This document shows positions 18,415 to 27,178 of a stretch of DNA of 52,533 nucleotides, piece by piece (the stretch's first letter is position 1; each line of letters begins with the position of its first letter). The DNA is taken from contig CANFYZ010000014.1 in assembly GCA_947451385.1 (NCBI GenBank), positions 1 to 52,533 on the forward strand, in the 5' to 3' direction. The notes beneath the pieces are model-generated. The model did no database searches, was not told the DNA's origin, and saw only the letters and a program-made list of their open reading frames with translations. The stretch comes from Comamonadaceae bacterium. GTDB taxonomy: Bacteria; Pseudomonadota; Gammaproteobacteria; Burkholderiales; Burkholderiaceae_C. The position numbers and the translations under genes were made by a program.

Positions 18415-18618
18415 TCAAACCAAAGTGGATTGGTAATAGCGCTTCACGTGGTCGCTTTCACTGTAGCCTCCGCCTTTTTCAGGCTTGGGCAGCGCGGAAA
18501 GTTCGGGCACGGCTTGGCGTACCTGAGGCAACACAGTGACCACGGCGGCGACGGCGCCCGCCGCTCCCGCACCAGCAAACAATGTTCTGCGAGACAACTT
18601 GGATACAGGTTCAGACAT
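18415..18618 (-). CDS. Formate dehydrogenase region Tat-target small protein
   Basis: 67 residues from ATG 18618 (AAGGAAA upstream). The whole N-terminus is a Tat signal: KLSRRTLFAGAGAAGAVAAV. A short tail follows, ending GGGYSESDHVKRYYQSTLV. It matches the formate-dehydrogenase-associated Tat-target peptides found just upstream of alpha subunits in proteobacteria. Their role is unproven; membrane anchoring or guidance of the export chaperone has been considered. It is encoded between the TorD-like chaperone and the alpha subunit. Confidence 0.88.
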   Translation of the reverse strand: MSEPVSKLSRRTLFAGAGAAGAVAAVVTVLPQVRQAVPELSALPKPEKGGGYSESDHVKRYYQSTLV

Positions 18619-18722
18619 GAGAATTTCCTTTGACTTAGGAAGCCTTGTGCATAGGTGCCACGAATGTAACAAAACCCACAATCAATGCCCGAGTAATTAC
18701 CCGTACTGAATGTGAAATTTAT

Positions 18723-19349
18723 TCAAGCCAACAAATCAAAACCTTGTGCCTCAACGCTCACAAAGGCGGCCATGAACTCGGCCAGGCTGCGATAAAAGAC
18801 CGCGCGGGGGTGCGCCATGACCGCCTCACACAAGGCCGGCGCCCAGGGCTGAAAATGCGCCGCAAAGAAGGCGCCCTGCTGGGTCAAATTGGCCACAGCC
18901 ACATCGTCGCCGGCAATCAAATAGCGCATCACCTCGCACACATAGGCGATGTGGTCTTCTGTTTCTCGCATGGCCTCATCGCGCCCCAGGCCCAAGGCGG
19001 CCAAATCATCGCGCAGGCGGACGAGCGGTTTTTCGTTCAAAAAACCGCTCAGATAATGTGAACCAAACAAGTAAATCTCAGGCTTGCCCACGCCACCAAA
19101 CAAAGTGCTGAACTCGTCGGCGATGGCCTGGTCACTCATCTCGCGCGCCCGGGCCACCACTTCGCGCCAAGAGGCTTCGAGGTACGCCCCAGGCGCCGGG
19201 GCCTCGGTCACGGCCACGCGCAGTTGCGCCAGCAGGTGGGGTTCAGGGGGCTGGTAAAAAAGGGCCGACAGCAAACCGTAAATTTCGGCGCGGGCGGTTT
19301 CTTCGTCCAGTGCCGAGCTGCCGGGGTCGAGGTTCAGAGCAGAGGTCAT
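18723..19349 (-). CDS. TorD/DmsD-family chaperone for formate dehydrogenase
   Basis: About 208 residues from ATG 19349 (MTSALNLDPG); an upstream in-frame start is less likely. All-helical TorD-like features include AEIYGLLSALFYQPPEPHLL, DEFSTLFGGVGKPEIYLFGSHYLSG and a mid-protein ETEDHIAYVCEVMRYLI segment. Such proteins bind Tat signal peptides of molybdoenzymes and hold back export until the cofactor is inserted. Here the clients would be the alpha subunit and perhaps the small Tat-target peptide that follows. Confidence 0.9.
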   Translation of the reverse strand: MTSALNLDPGSSALDEETARAEIYGLLSALFYQPPEPHLLAQLRVAVTEAPAPGAYLEASWREVVARAREMSDQAIADEFSTLFGGVGKPEIYLFGSHYLSGFLNEKPLVRLRDDLAALGLGRDEAMRETEDHIAYVCEVMRYLIAGDDVAVANLTQQGAFFAAHFQPWAPALCEAVMAHPRAVFYRSLAEFMAAFVSVEAQGFDLLA

Positions 19350-19387
19350 GTCAAATAAAGGGTTGCAAGCCAAGATGAAAGCTGTTT

Positions 19388-21508
19388 TTAAAGCCGTTTT
19401 TTGCCTACAGGCAGGTCACCAATCCGGGTTTCTTGGGGGTCTGAGTACATGTCAATGACACGGCAATCGCCGCACATCTTTAAGCGCTGCAAAGCTTCGC
19501 CCTGGAACATGCTGTGGCCCGCCAGTTTGCCCAACATCGCCTCAATGGCCTTGAGGGTGCCAAACGGTTTGCTGCAGCGCACGCAGGCGTAGGGCTGGCT
19601 TTCGTTGAGCACCACCGCTTGCTTGCGCTCGGGGGTCAGCAACAAGCGCGGTTGCAAAGCGAGCGCATTTTCTGGGCAGGTGGTCACGCACAAGCCACAT
19701 TGCACGCAGTTTTTTTCAATAAAGCGCAGCTGAGGCAGCTGCGGATTGTCTTGCAAGGCACTGGCCGGGCATGCACTGACGCAGCTCAGGCACAGGGTGC
19801 AACGGTCCTTGTCCACCCGGACTGCGCCCAAAGGCGAGCCGGCGGCTGGCAAGGTGATCGCTGGCGACGATTCGGCCTGCGTCGGGGCGCAGGCCATCAG
19901 GTGGTCGAGCGCCAGCTCCAAGGTGGCGCGCTTTTCGGGCGCCACGGCAAAGCGGGCGGGCTCTGCCGGAACTTTTTGCCGCGTTGCTTTCAGGGCTTGC
20001 AGCGCAGCATCCAGACCCACAGGCGTGGTTTCATGGATCAGCTTGAAATGCGTGCCGGTGTAACCCAGGCCATTCAAAATCCCTTGCGCCACCGCCATTT
20101 GCGCTTGCAGGCCTTCGGCGTACTGCGGCGCTTCTTCGGCAGTGAGCAGCACCACCACTTGGTGGGCGCCCTGGGCAACGGCGCTGAGCCAGACCTCCAA
20201 GCCCAGGCTGGCGGTATGCCACAGCCCCATGGGGATCACGTGGGCCGGCACACCTTGGGTCACTCGCAGTTGCGCAGCCCGACCGAGTTCGCCGATCAGG
20301 GCCTGACCTGCGCCCTGACTGTGCAGCAGCAGCACCGCCTCTTGCCCACCCGCGGCGGTATAGGTGGTGAGCAGCGTTTTGATTTTTTGCCCCTGCTCAC
20401 TGGCCGAGGGATAGCCATAGGTCAAGGCCCCACTGGGGCAGACGGTGGTGCAGGCACCGCAGCCGACACACAGGTTCGGATTGACTTTGATTTGTTGGCG
20501 CGATTTGTCGCTGCTGATGGCTTCGGCCGAGCAAATGTCCACGCAAGCTTGGCAACCCACCGTCTCATTGCGGCTGTGGGCACAGAGTTTTTGTTTGTAG
20601 GCGAAGAATTTGGGCTTTTCAAACTCGCCCACCAATTCACGCAAGTCGAGCAAGGTTTTCAGGTCTTTGCCGTCCCAGCGCACATAGCCTTGTGGCGTGG
20701 CATGTTGGTTGAACGTGGGCGAGGCCGCAGCGGGCCGCAGGTCCAGCAACAAATCAAAGCGCTCGGTGTGGGCCACGGCGTTGCGGCCAAAATCGATGGC
20801 CCCAGCCGACTGACACACTTTGACGCAAGCACGGTGCGACTGGCACAGCGACAGGTCCACCTGATAGTCCAGACCAATGGCGTTGTCGGGGCAGGCCTCG
20901 ACGCAGGCGTTGCAGCGGGTGCACAGGTCCAGGTTGATGGGGTTGTTGTCTTCCCAACTGACATCAAAGGCCCCCAACCACCCGGTCAAGGCCGTGAGTC
21001 GGCCCGCCAATACCGGATAGCGGCGGGTTTGTGCGCCCCCGGCGCTGCCTGGGCCTTGGGCAAAGATGGCGACCTCCAGCACGTCTGACAGCAAAGCGGC
21101 GGCGCGTTCGGCTTCGTCCATGGCCCCCAAAATCAACACCTTGCCCTGGCTTTTGTAGGTCACCACCGGCACCGGCTCGGGCTCGGGCAGGTGCGCGGCG
21201 GCCAGCAAGGCGGCAATTTTGGGGCTGGCATTTTTCGCGTCCTGGCTCCAGCCACCGGTTTCGCGGATGTTGACAAACTTGATGACCGACACCGCCCCTT
21301 GCGTTTGCTCGGCCAGCTCAGAAAACAAGCGCTGCTCTTGGGTGCAGGCCACCACCACATCTTGGCCAGTTTGGATGGCCTTTTGAAACGCGCCCGCCTC
21401 GCGTCGGCACAAGGCCGAATGCAAGGTCAGCGGTTCACCCAGGGCGCGGCTCAGGTTCGGGGTCTGCAGGGGTTGGGTTTGGTTGCAATCGCAAATCAGT
21501 GTGGTCAT
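19388..21508 (-). CDS. Multi-[4Fe-4S] polyferredoxin of the formate dehydrogenase cluster
   Basis: 706 residues. At least five ferredoxin-type motifs are visible: CTRCNACVEACPDN and CQSHRACVKVCQSAG in the N-terminal third, CQACVDICSAEA and CVGCGACTTVCPSG in the middle, and CTLCLSCVSACPAS and CVQCGLCVTTCPEN in the last third, plus further Cys in CVRCSKPFG. The order resembles long 4Fe-4S proteins regularly found beside DUF3305/DUF3306 and Tat-exported formate dehydrogenases. There is no signal peptide, so it should be cytoplasmic, perhaps an electron carrier or an assembly helper. Its start lies inside the end of the DUF3306 gene (74-base overlap). Confidence 0.87.
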   Translation of the reverse strand: MTTLICDCNQTQPLQTPNLSRALGEPLTLHSALCRREAGAFQKAIQTGQDVVVACTQEQRLFSELAEQTQGAVSVIKFVNIRETGGWSQDAKNASPKIAALLAAAHLPEPEPVPVVTYKSQGKVLILGAMDEAERAAALLSDVLEVAIFAQGPGSAGGAQTRRYPVLAGRLTALTGWLGAFDVSWEDNNPINLDLCTRCNACVEACPDNAIGLDYQVDLSLCQSHRACVKVCQSAGAIDFGRNAVAHTERFDLLLDLRPAAASPTFNQHATPQGYVRWDGKDLKTLLDLRELVGEFEKPKFFAYKQKLCAHSRNETVGCQACVDICSAEAISSDKSRQQIKVNPNLCVGCGACTTVCPSGALTYGYPSASEQGQKIKTLLTTYTAAGGQEAVLLLHSQGAGQALIGELGRAAQLRVTQGVPAHVIPMGLWHTASLGLEVWLSAVAQGAHQVVVLLTAEEAPQYAEGLQAQMAVAQGILNGLGYTGTHFKLIHETTPVGLDAALQALKATRQKVPAEPARFAVAPEKRATLELALDHLMACAPTQAESSPAITLPAAGSPLGAVRVDKDRCTLCLSCVSACPASALQDNPQLPQLRFIEKNCVQCGLCVTTCPENALALQPRLLLTPERKQAVVLNESQPYACVRCSKPFGTLKAIEAMLGKLAGHSMFQGEALQRLKMCGDCRVIDMYSDPQETRIGDLPVGKKRL

Positions 21509-22040
21509 GTTCGCTCTGTAAGGCAGCCACTGCGGGGGCTTCGGATGGGGGTGTGGGGGATGAAGCAGAAATCAAGTCGGAAGGGGCGGGGTCGGCCACC
21601 GGGGCCTCATCGTCCCATAAACCCAAAAATTGGGCACCGGCCATTTTGCGCAGCATCTCAGGCGGCAAAGGATCGGGTGTGTTGTAGTCACCAATGTAAA
21701 TGTCCAGTCCGTCCATCACATTGAAGTGCGGATCGGTGAACAGCTTTTTCATAGCTGCGTTGCGTACTTCACTGGCCACGCCCTGCGACATGAAGGGCTG
21801 GAAATCCGAATCGGGGGTCAGCTGCTGGGCCTCGGCCAGGGTCGGCAGATCGCCCGCGGCGGGCAAGGACGCTGGTGGTGTCTCAGCAGCGGAGGTCGCG
21901 GGTGGGTGCTTGGCCTTGTTGTCGCTGGCGGCAGGATCGGCCGCTGGGGCCGGGGGCTCGTCCAACGGGCGACCGGCTTGCGCGGCACGTTTGCGCTGCG
22001 ACCAACGGCCCAAAAATCCACCCACCGCATCGTCGCTCAT
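21435..22040 (-). CDS. DUF3306 protein
   Basis: 201 residues. The N-terminus GGFLGRWSQRKRAA and the central SDFQPFMSQGVASEVRNAAMKKLFTDPHFNVMDGLDIYI plus YNTPDPLPPEML match the DUF3306 family. A disordered Ala/Pro-rich segment precedes the conserved part, and a Pro/Glu-rich tail follows it. Function is unknown; the family nearly always accompanies formate dehydrogenase clusters of this type. Its ATG overlaps the DUF3305 stop (ATGA), and its 3' end overlaps the polyferredoxin gene by 74 bases, so three genes are translationally linked. Confidence 0.88.
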   Translation of the reverse strand: MSDDAVGGFLGRWSQRKRAAQAGRPLDEPPAPAADPAASDNKAKHPPATSAAETPPASLPAAGDLPTLAEAQQLTPDSDFQPFMSQGVASEVRNAAMKKLFTDPHFNVMDGLDIYIGDYNTPDPLPPEMLRKMAGAQFLGLWDDEAPVADPAPSDLISASSPTPPSEAPAVAALQSEHDHTDLRLQPNPTPADPEPEPRPG

Positions 22041-22603
22041 GCGCCCTCTCCGCCGGCCGGTTTGCGGCTGCGCCGGTCACCGGTACTGACCGATGCCGGT
22101 TGCCCAAACCGGTCGGTCAGGGTTTGAAAACTGTGTGGCCTTTGGCGTTTTTTCACCTCGGGGGTGTAATGCACATGGGCAAAATCGCGTACCCACGACA
22201 CCACGTCTTCGGGGGCGGGCACCTGCTCCACGGTTTCTTGCGCGTCCAGCCAGCGCCCGGCGTCGTGGTAACTCAAGGACACGGCTTGGGGCCGCGCCAG
22301 GGCATAGCCCTCGTCGCCCACCTCTTCGTCCAAGCGCCACAGCACAAACCAGCAGGGTGTGGGCGAGTTGACGTTCAGCCAATAGCCCTCGCCGTCGTCC
22401 GCAAACAGCGCCGCCGTCATGCCAGGAAACAACCAGCGTTGCTCGTCCTCGGTGCGCAGCAGACAACGCGGCGCATCGCCAAAACTTTCTTCCTGCGGCA
22501 CCACTTCGGCCAAGACCCAGCGCCAAGGCTGCCAGCGGGCCATAGCCCCCTGGACGCGCTCACGCCGCATCAACACAGCCACGGATTGGGAAGGACGATT
22601 CAT
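22037..22603 (-). CDS. DUF3305 protein
   Basis: About 188 residues from ATG 22603 (MNRPSQSVAVLMRRERVQG). Family-type segments are WQPWRWVLAEVVP, YWLNVNSPTPCWFVLWR and SLSYHDAGRWLDAQETVEQVP. Function is unknown; DUF3305 and DUF3306 occur together at the head of respiratory formate dehydrogenase operons. It lies 76 bases after the stop of the NAD-linked formate dehydrogenase alpha gene, so the whole minus-strand run from boxC to fdhD could be read through, though a separate promoter in that gap is possible. Confidence 0.87.
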   Translation of the reverse strand: MNRPSQSVAVLMRRERVQGAMARWQPWRWVLAEVVPQEESFGDAPRCLLRTEDEQRWLFPGMTAALFADDGEGYWLNVNSPTPCWFVLWRLDEEVGDEGYALARPQAVSLSYHDAGRWLDAQETVEQVPAPEDVVSWVRDFAHVHYTPEVKKRQRPHSFQTLTDRFGQPASVSTGDRRSRKPAGGEGA

Positions 22604-22679
22604 GCGGCGATGGTAACAACTCTGAAACCGCCTTTGCACAGGCTGGCGGCTTGCACCTCTATCCCGTAGGCCTAAGCCT

Positions 22680-25475
22680 TTAATTCAGTGTGGCCGCTTG
22701 AATCTGCACCGCGCAGTATTTGAACTCGGGAATCTTCGCCACCGGATCCAAGGCGGCGTGGGTCAACACATTGGCCGCCGCTTCGACATACGCAAAGGGA
22801 ATGAACACCGCACCCCGGGGTGTGCCGTCGTCTTGCCGCACCTGCAGCGTCACCTGGCCGCGGCGCGAGCGCACCGTGATGGGCTGGCCGGCGGCCAGGC
22901 CCAGGCGCAGCAAATCGGCGCCACACAGCGAGGCGGTGGCCGCGGGCTCCAGGGCATCGAGCACCGCCGCGCGGCGCGTCATGCTGCCGGTGTGCCAGTG
23001 CTCCAGTTGTCGCCCAGTGATCAAGACAAAGGGGTAATCCGTGTCCGGCCGCTCGGCCGCCAGCACCAGGTCCACCGGCTGCAATTGCACACGACCGTCG
23101 GGCGTGGGAAATGCGTGCGTGAAGACAATGGGCTGCCCCGGATCGTCCGCGCTCAGGCAGGGGTAGGTGACGCTGGACTCGCGCTGCAGCCGCTCCCAAC
23201 TGATGCCGCCAATGGCCTGGGCCATGGCCTGGCGCATTTCCTCAAAGACAGCGGCCACGCCGTGGTCCGGCCCGGCATAGTGCCAATGCAAACCGATGCG
23301 TGCAGCGAGGTCTTGGATGATGGCCAGATCGGCCCGGGCTTGACCCGGCGGCTGTATCGCCTGCAGGCCCAGTTGCACCATGCGGTCGGTGTTGCTGACG
23401 CTGCCGGTTTTTTCCGGCCAGGCGCTGGCGGGCAGCACCACATCGGCCAGCCAAGCGGTCTCGGTCATGAAAATGTCCTGCACCACCAGGTGCGACAAAC
23501 TGGCCAGTGCATGGCGTGCGTGGTTCAGGTCGGGGTCGCTCATGGCCGGGTTCTCGCCCATGATGTACATGCCGCGTACTTTGTGGGGGTCGGTTTCTTC
23601 GGCCAAGATTTTGTGCATGATCTCCACCACGGTGTAACCCGGTGTGGCATCCAGCGGCTGCCCCCAAAAGGCCTCGAACCAGGCGTGCGCTGAGGGGTCG
23701 GAAACGCGCTGGTAGTTGGGGTACATCATCGGAATCAACCCCGCATCGCTCGCGCCCTGCACATTGTTTTGGCCGCGCAGCGGATGCAGGCCGGTGCCGG
23801 GGCGACCGATCTGCCCGGTCAGGCTGGCCAGCGCGATCAAGCAGCGCACATTGTCGGTGCCGTGCACATGCTGGCTCACGCCCATGCCCCACAGAATCAT
23901 GGCCGCGAGGCTGGTGGCGTAAGCGCGTGCCACCTCGCGCAATGTCTCGGCGTCAATGCCGCAGATCGGTGCCATGGCTTCGGGGCTGAAGGCCTGCACA
24001 TGGGCTTTGAGCTCGGCCACATGGTCAGCGCGCTCGCGCAAAAAAGCTTCGTCACACAAGTTCTCGGTGACGATCACATGCAGCAGGGCGTTGAGCAAAG
24101 CCACATCGGTGTCGGGCTTGAAGGCCAGGGTGCGCCAGGCCTGGTGCCCGAGGTCGGTGATGCGCGGATCGGCCAGCACAATCCGTGCGCCGCGTTGGGC
24201 GGCGTTTTTCATCCAGGTGGCCGCCACCGGGTGGTTCGCCGTGGGGTTCGAGCCGATCACCAAGATCAGCTCGGCGTGTTCCACATCGCGCACCGGGTTG
24301 CTCACCGCGCCCGAGCCCACACCTTCTAGCAGTGCGGCCACGCTGGAGGCGTGACACAAGCGAGTGCAATGGTCCACGTTGTTGCTGCCAAAACCGGTGC
24401 GCACCATTTTTTGGAACAAATACGCTTCTTCGTTGCTGCCCTTGGCCGAACCGAAGCCGGCCAAAGCCTTGGGGCCAAAGCGCGTTCTCAAATCCACCCA
24501 GCCGCTGGCGGCCAGGTCCAAGGCTTCCTCCCAGGTCGCTTCGCGAAACACTTCGCGCCAATCCAAACCCCGCGCCAGCAAGGCCGGGTCTTTGGGCACC
24601 CCGGCTTTGCGAATCAGGGGCAAGGTCAAGCGCTCGGGGCTGTGCACATAGTCAAAACCAAAGCGGCCTTTGACGCACAAACGGCTCTCGTTGGCCGGGC
24701 CATCGCGGCCTTGCACGCTGATGATTTTTTCATCGCGCACGTTGTAGGTGATCTGGCAGCCCACGCCACAAAACGGGCACACCGAGTCCACCTGCCGGTC
24801 CACCGACTGCGCACCCAGGTGGGTCTTGGGCATGAGCGCACCGGTCGGGCAGGCTTGCACGCATTCACCACAGGCCACGCAACTGCTCGCGCCCATGGCG
24901 TCGTCCAGGTCGAACACGACTTTGGTCTGCGCGCCCCGGAAAGCCAAACCGATCACGCCATTGACCTGCACCTCGCGGCACGCACGCTCACAGCGGTTGC
25001 ACTGGATGCAGGCATCCAAATTCACGGCCATGGCCGGGTGCGACAGATCGGCAGGCACTGCTTCGCGGCGCAAGGCACTGAGCTCGGGCCGCACCTGCAC
25101 CGCTTGGCGCTCGGCCCATTGACTCAGTTCACCGTGAGGGGCCTGGGCGCGGTCGTCCAGCCATTTGTGACCTGCGCTGGGCGTGTCGGCCAGCAACAAC
25201 TCCAGCACCATGTTTTGGCTCTTGACGGCGCGCGCGCTGTCGGTGCGCACCTGCATGCCGGGGGTGGCACTGCGGCAGCAACTGGGCGCCAGCGTGCGCT
25301 CGCCTTCGATTTCGACCACGCAGGCGCGGCAATTGCCGTCAGGGCGCAGCCCCTCGGTGTGGCACAGGTGGGGGATGGCGATGCCCAGGTCCTTGGCGAT
25401 CTTCCACAGGCTTTGGCCCGCCGGCGCAGTGACGCTTTGACCGTTCAGCGTGAACGCGACTGTCACTGGGCTCAT
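22680..25475 (-). CDS. fdsA: NAD-linked formate dehydrogenase alpha subunit (FdsA type)
   Basis: 931 residues, no export signal, so cytoplasmic. A NuoG-like N-terminus carries a [2Fe-2S] site (CHTEGLRPDGNCRACVVEIEG) and two ferredoxin motifs, CIQCNRCERACREV and CVACGECVQACPTGAL. The molybdopterin domain starts with CPFCGVGCQITYNV, and the metal ligand is Cys374 in DHCTRLCHASSV. The C-terminal cofactor domain has FVLITGRQLEHWHTGSMT. The layout is that of soluble Cupriavidus-type FdsA. Its ATG overlaps the stop of the fused GB gene (ATGA). Because boxA lies just upstream in the same operon, the likely substrate is formate released by BoxC. Confidence 0.94.
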   Translation of the reverse strand: MSPVTVAFTLNGQSVTAPAGQSLWKIAKDLGIAIPHLCHTEGLRPDGNCRACVVEIEGERTLAPSCCRSATPGMQVRTDSARAVKSQNMVLELLLADTPSAGHKWLDDRAQAPHGELSQWAERQAVQVRPELSALRREAVPADLSHPAMAVNLDACIQCNRCERACREVQVNGVIGLAFRGAQTKVVFDLDDAMGASSCVACGECVQACPTGALMPKTHLGAQSVDRQVDSVCPFCGVGCQITYNVRDEKIISVQGRDGPANESRLCVKGRFGFDYVHSPERLTLPLIRKAGVPKDPALLARGLDWREVFREATWEEALDLAASGWVDLRTRFGPKALAGFGSAKGSNEEAYLFQKMVRTGFGSNNVDHCTRLCHASSVAALLEGVGSGAVSNPVRDVEHAELILVIGSNPTANHPVAATWMKNAAQRGARIVLADPRITDLGHQAWRTLAFKPDTDVALLNALLHVIVTENLCDEAFLRERADHVAELKAHVQAFSPEAMAPICGIDAETLREVARAYATSLAAMILWGMGVSQHVHGTDNVRCLIALASLTGQIGRPGTGLHPLRGQNNVQGASDAGLIPMMYPNYQRVSDPSAHAWFEAFWGQPLDATPGYTVVEIMHKILAEETDPHKVRGMYIMGENPAMSDPDLNHARHALASLSHLVVQDIFMTETAWLADVVLPASAWPEKTGSVSNTDRMVQLGLQAIQPPGQARADLAIIQDLAARIGLHWHYAGPDHGVAAVFEEMRQAMAQAIGGISWERLQRESSVTYPCLSADDPGQPIVFTHAFPTPDGRVQLQPVDLVLAAERPDTDYPFVLITGRQLEHWHTGSMTRRAAVLDALEPAATASLCGADLLRLGLAAGQPITVRSRRGQVTLQVRQDDGTPRGAVFIPFAYVEAAANVLTHAALDPVAKIPEFKYCAVQIQAATLN

Positions 25476-27178
25476 GCACCCACCTCATGCGGGAAGTAGG
25501 TGAGCACGCAGCGGATCGGGTTCGGTGCGGCCTGGCCCAAGCCGCAAATCGACGCATCGCCCATGACCTGGGCCAGGTCTTGCAGGGTCTGTGCATCCCA
25601 CACCGGCTGGGCCATGAGTTGCGCCGCCTTGTCGGTACCGACGCGGCACGGGGTGCATTGACCGCAACTCTCGTCGGCAAAAAACCGCATCACGTTCAGT
25701 GCCGCTTCGCGGGCACTGTCGTGTTGGCTGAGCACCATGACCGCCGCTGAGCCGATGAAGCAGCCGTAAGGCTGCAGGGTGTCAAAGTCCAGCGGCACAT
25801 CGGCCAAACGCGCGGGCAAGATGCCACCGCTGGCGCCACCGGGCAGGTAGGCGTAGAGCGTGTGGCCTTCGGCCATGCCGCCGCAATACGCTTGCACCAA
25901 CTCGCGCAGCGTGATGCCCGCAGGCGCGAGCTTGACGCCGGGCTGCTTGACGCGGCCGCTGACGCTGAAGCGGCGCAGACCCTGGCGGCCATGGCGACCT
26001 TGCGCGGCAAAGTGCTCAGGGCCCTGCTCCAACAGTTCGCGAATCCAGAACAGCGTCTCGAAGTTGTGTTCCAAAGTCGGGCGACCGAACAGGCCCACTT
26101 CGGCAATATAGGGCGGGCGCAGGCGCGGTTCGCCGCGTTTGCCTTCGATGCTTTCGATCATGGCCGACTCTTCGCCGCAGATGTACGCTCCGGCCCCACG
26201 GCGCAGCTCGATGCGCGGCAAGGCGCAGGGCGGATCGGCCTGCAACGCAGCCAACTCCTGGCTGAGCAACACACGGGCCTCGTGGTATTCGTCACGCAGA
26301 TAGATGTAGACCGCCGCGCAACCGACGACGCTGGCGGCGATCAACACGCCTTCTAAAAAGCGATGCGGGTCGGCCTCCAGGCAGGTGCGGTCTTTGAAGG
26401 TGCCGGGCTCACCCTCGTCGATGTTCACCGCCATCAGGCGCGGCGCGCTCTGGCTGCGCACGATACGCCACTTGCGCCCGGCCGGGAAACCGGCACCGCC
26501 CAGGCCGCGCAGGCCCGAAGCCTCCAGGGCCTGAATCAGGGTTTCAGGATCTTTCTGGCCCGTCGACACCTGCATGGCCAACTGGTAGCCACCCGCTTGC
26601 TTGTAAGCGGCATAGCGGATCGCGTGCGGCAAAGTCAGGGGCTGGGTGTTCGTGCCGCTCACCACCGCACGCAGTTTGTCCGGCGTGGCCTGCGCCACGG
26701 CCTGTTGCCCCACTTGCGCGGCTGGGGCTTGCTCGCAACGGCCCAAACACGGCGCGGCCAGCACCTGCGCCTGCGCGCCCACCTCACGCTGGACTTGTGC
26801 CAGCAAGCTCTGGCTGCCGGCCAAGGCGCAACTCAGGCTCTCACACACCCGCACGGTGAGTGCCGGCGCGGTCGCATGGTCTTTCAAAATGTGAAAGTGG
26901 TGATAGAACGATGCGACCTCAAATACCTCCACCACCGGCAGTCGCATCTCGGCGGCCAGCGCGACCAGATGCCGCTCAAACAAGCCACAGTAGGCATCGT
27001 TCAAGGCATGCAGATGCTCGATCAACAGATCGCGCCGATGCCCGTCATCGGGGGGCGGACCGATCAGAGCCTGCACCTCGGCACGGGCCTGTGGCAGCAC
27101 TTGGCGGCCTTTGAGTTGGTCGCGCGGCTTGCGCAATGAATCCCGCAAGGGACCGAGATCGATCCGGGCCTCGTGCAT
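25472..27178 (-). CDS. Fused formate dehydrogenase gamma-beta subunit (NuoE-NuoF-like)
   Basis: About 568 residues from ATG 27178, which overlaps the boxA stop (ATGA). The N-terminal ~150 residues are NuoE/FdsG-like, with a thioredoxin-fold [2Fe-2S] site CESLSC ... APCLGRCEQ. The rest is NuoF/FdsB-like: GLRGLGGAGFPAGRKW (NADH/FMN loop), EGEPGTFKDR, GAGAYICGEESAMIESIEGKRG (FMN binding) and CGQCTPCRVG with a later Cys in ASICGLGQ ([4Fe-4S]). In Cupriavidus the G and B subunits are separate genes; here they form one chain. It transfers electrons from the molybdenum subunit to NAD. Confidence 0.92.
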   Translation of the reverse strand: MHEARIDLGPLRDSLRKPRDQLKGRQVLPQARAEVQALIGPPPDDGHRRDLLIEHLHALNDAYCGLFERHLVALAAEMRLPVVEVFEVASFYHHFHILKDHATAPALTVRVCESLSCALAGSQSLLAQVQREVGAQAQVLAAPCLGRCEQAPAAQVGQQAVAQATPDKLRAVVSGTNTQPLTLPHAIRYAAYKQAGGYQLAMQVSTGQKDPETLIQALEASGLRGLGGAGFPAGRKWRIVRSQSAPRLMAVNIDEGEPGTFKDRTCLEADPHRFLEGVLIAASVVGCAAVYIYLRDEYHEARVLLSQELAALQADPPCALPRIELRRGAGAYICGEESAMIESIEGKRGEPRLRPPYIAEVGLFGRPTLEHNFETLFWIRELLEQGPEHFAAQGRHGRQGLRRFSVSGRVKQPGVKLAPAGITLRELVQAYCGGMAEGHTLYAYLPGGASGGILPARLADVPLDFDTLQPYGCFIGSAAVMVLSQHDSAREAALNVMRFFADESCGQCTPCRVGTDKAAQLMAQPVWDAQTLQDLAQVMGDASICGLGQAAPNPIRCVLTYFPHEVGA

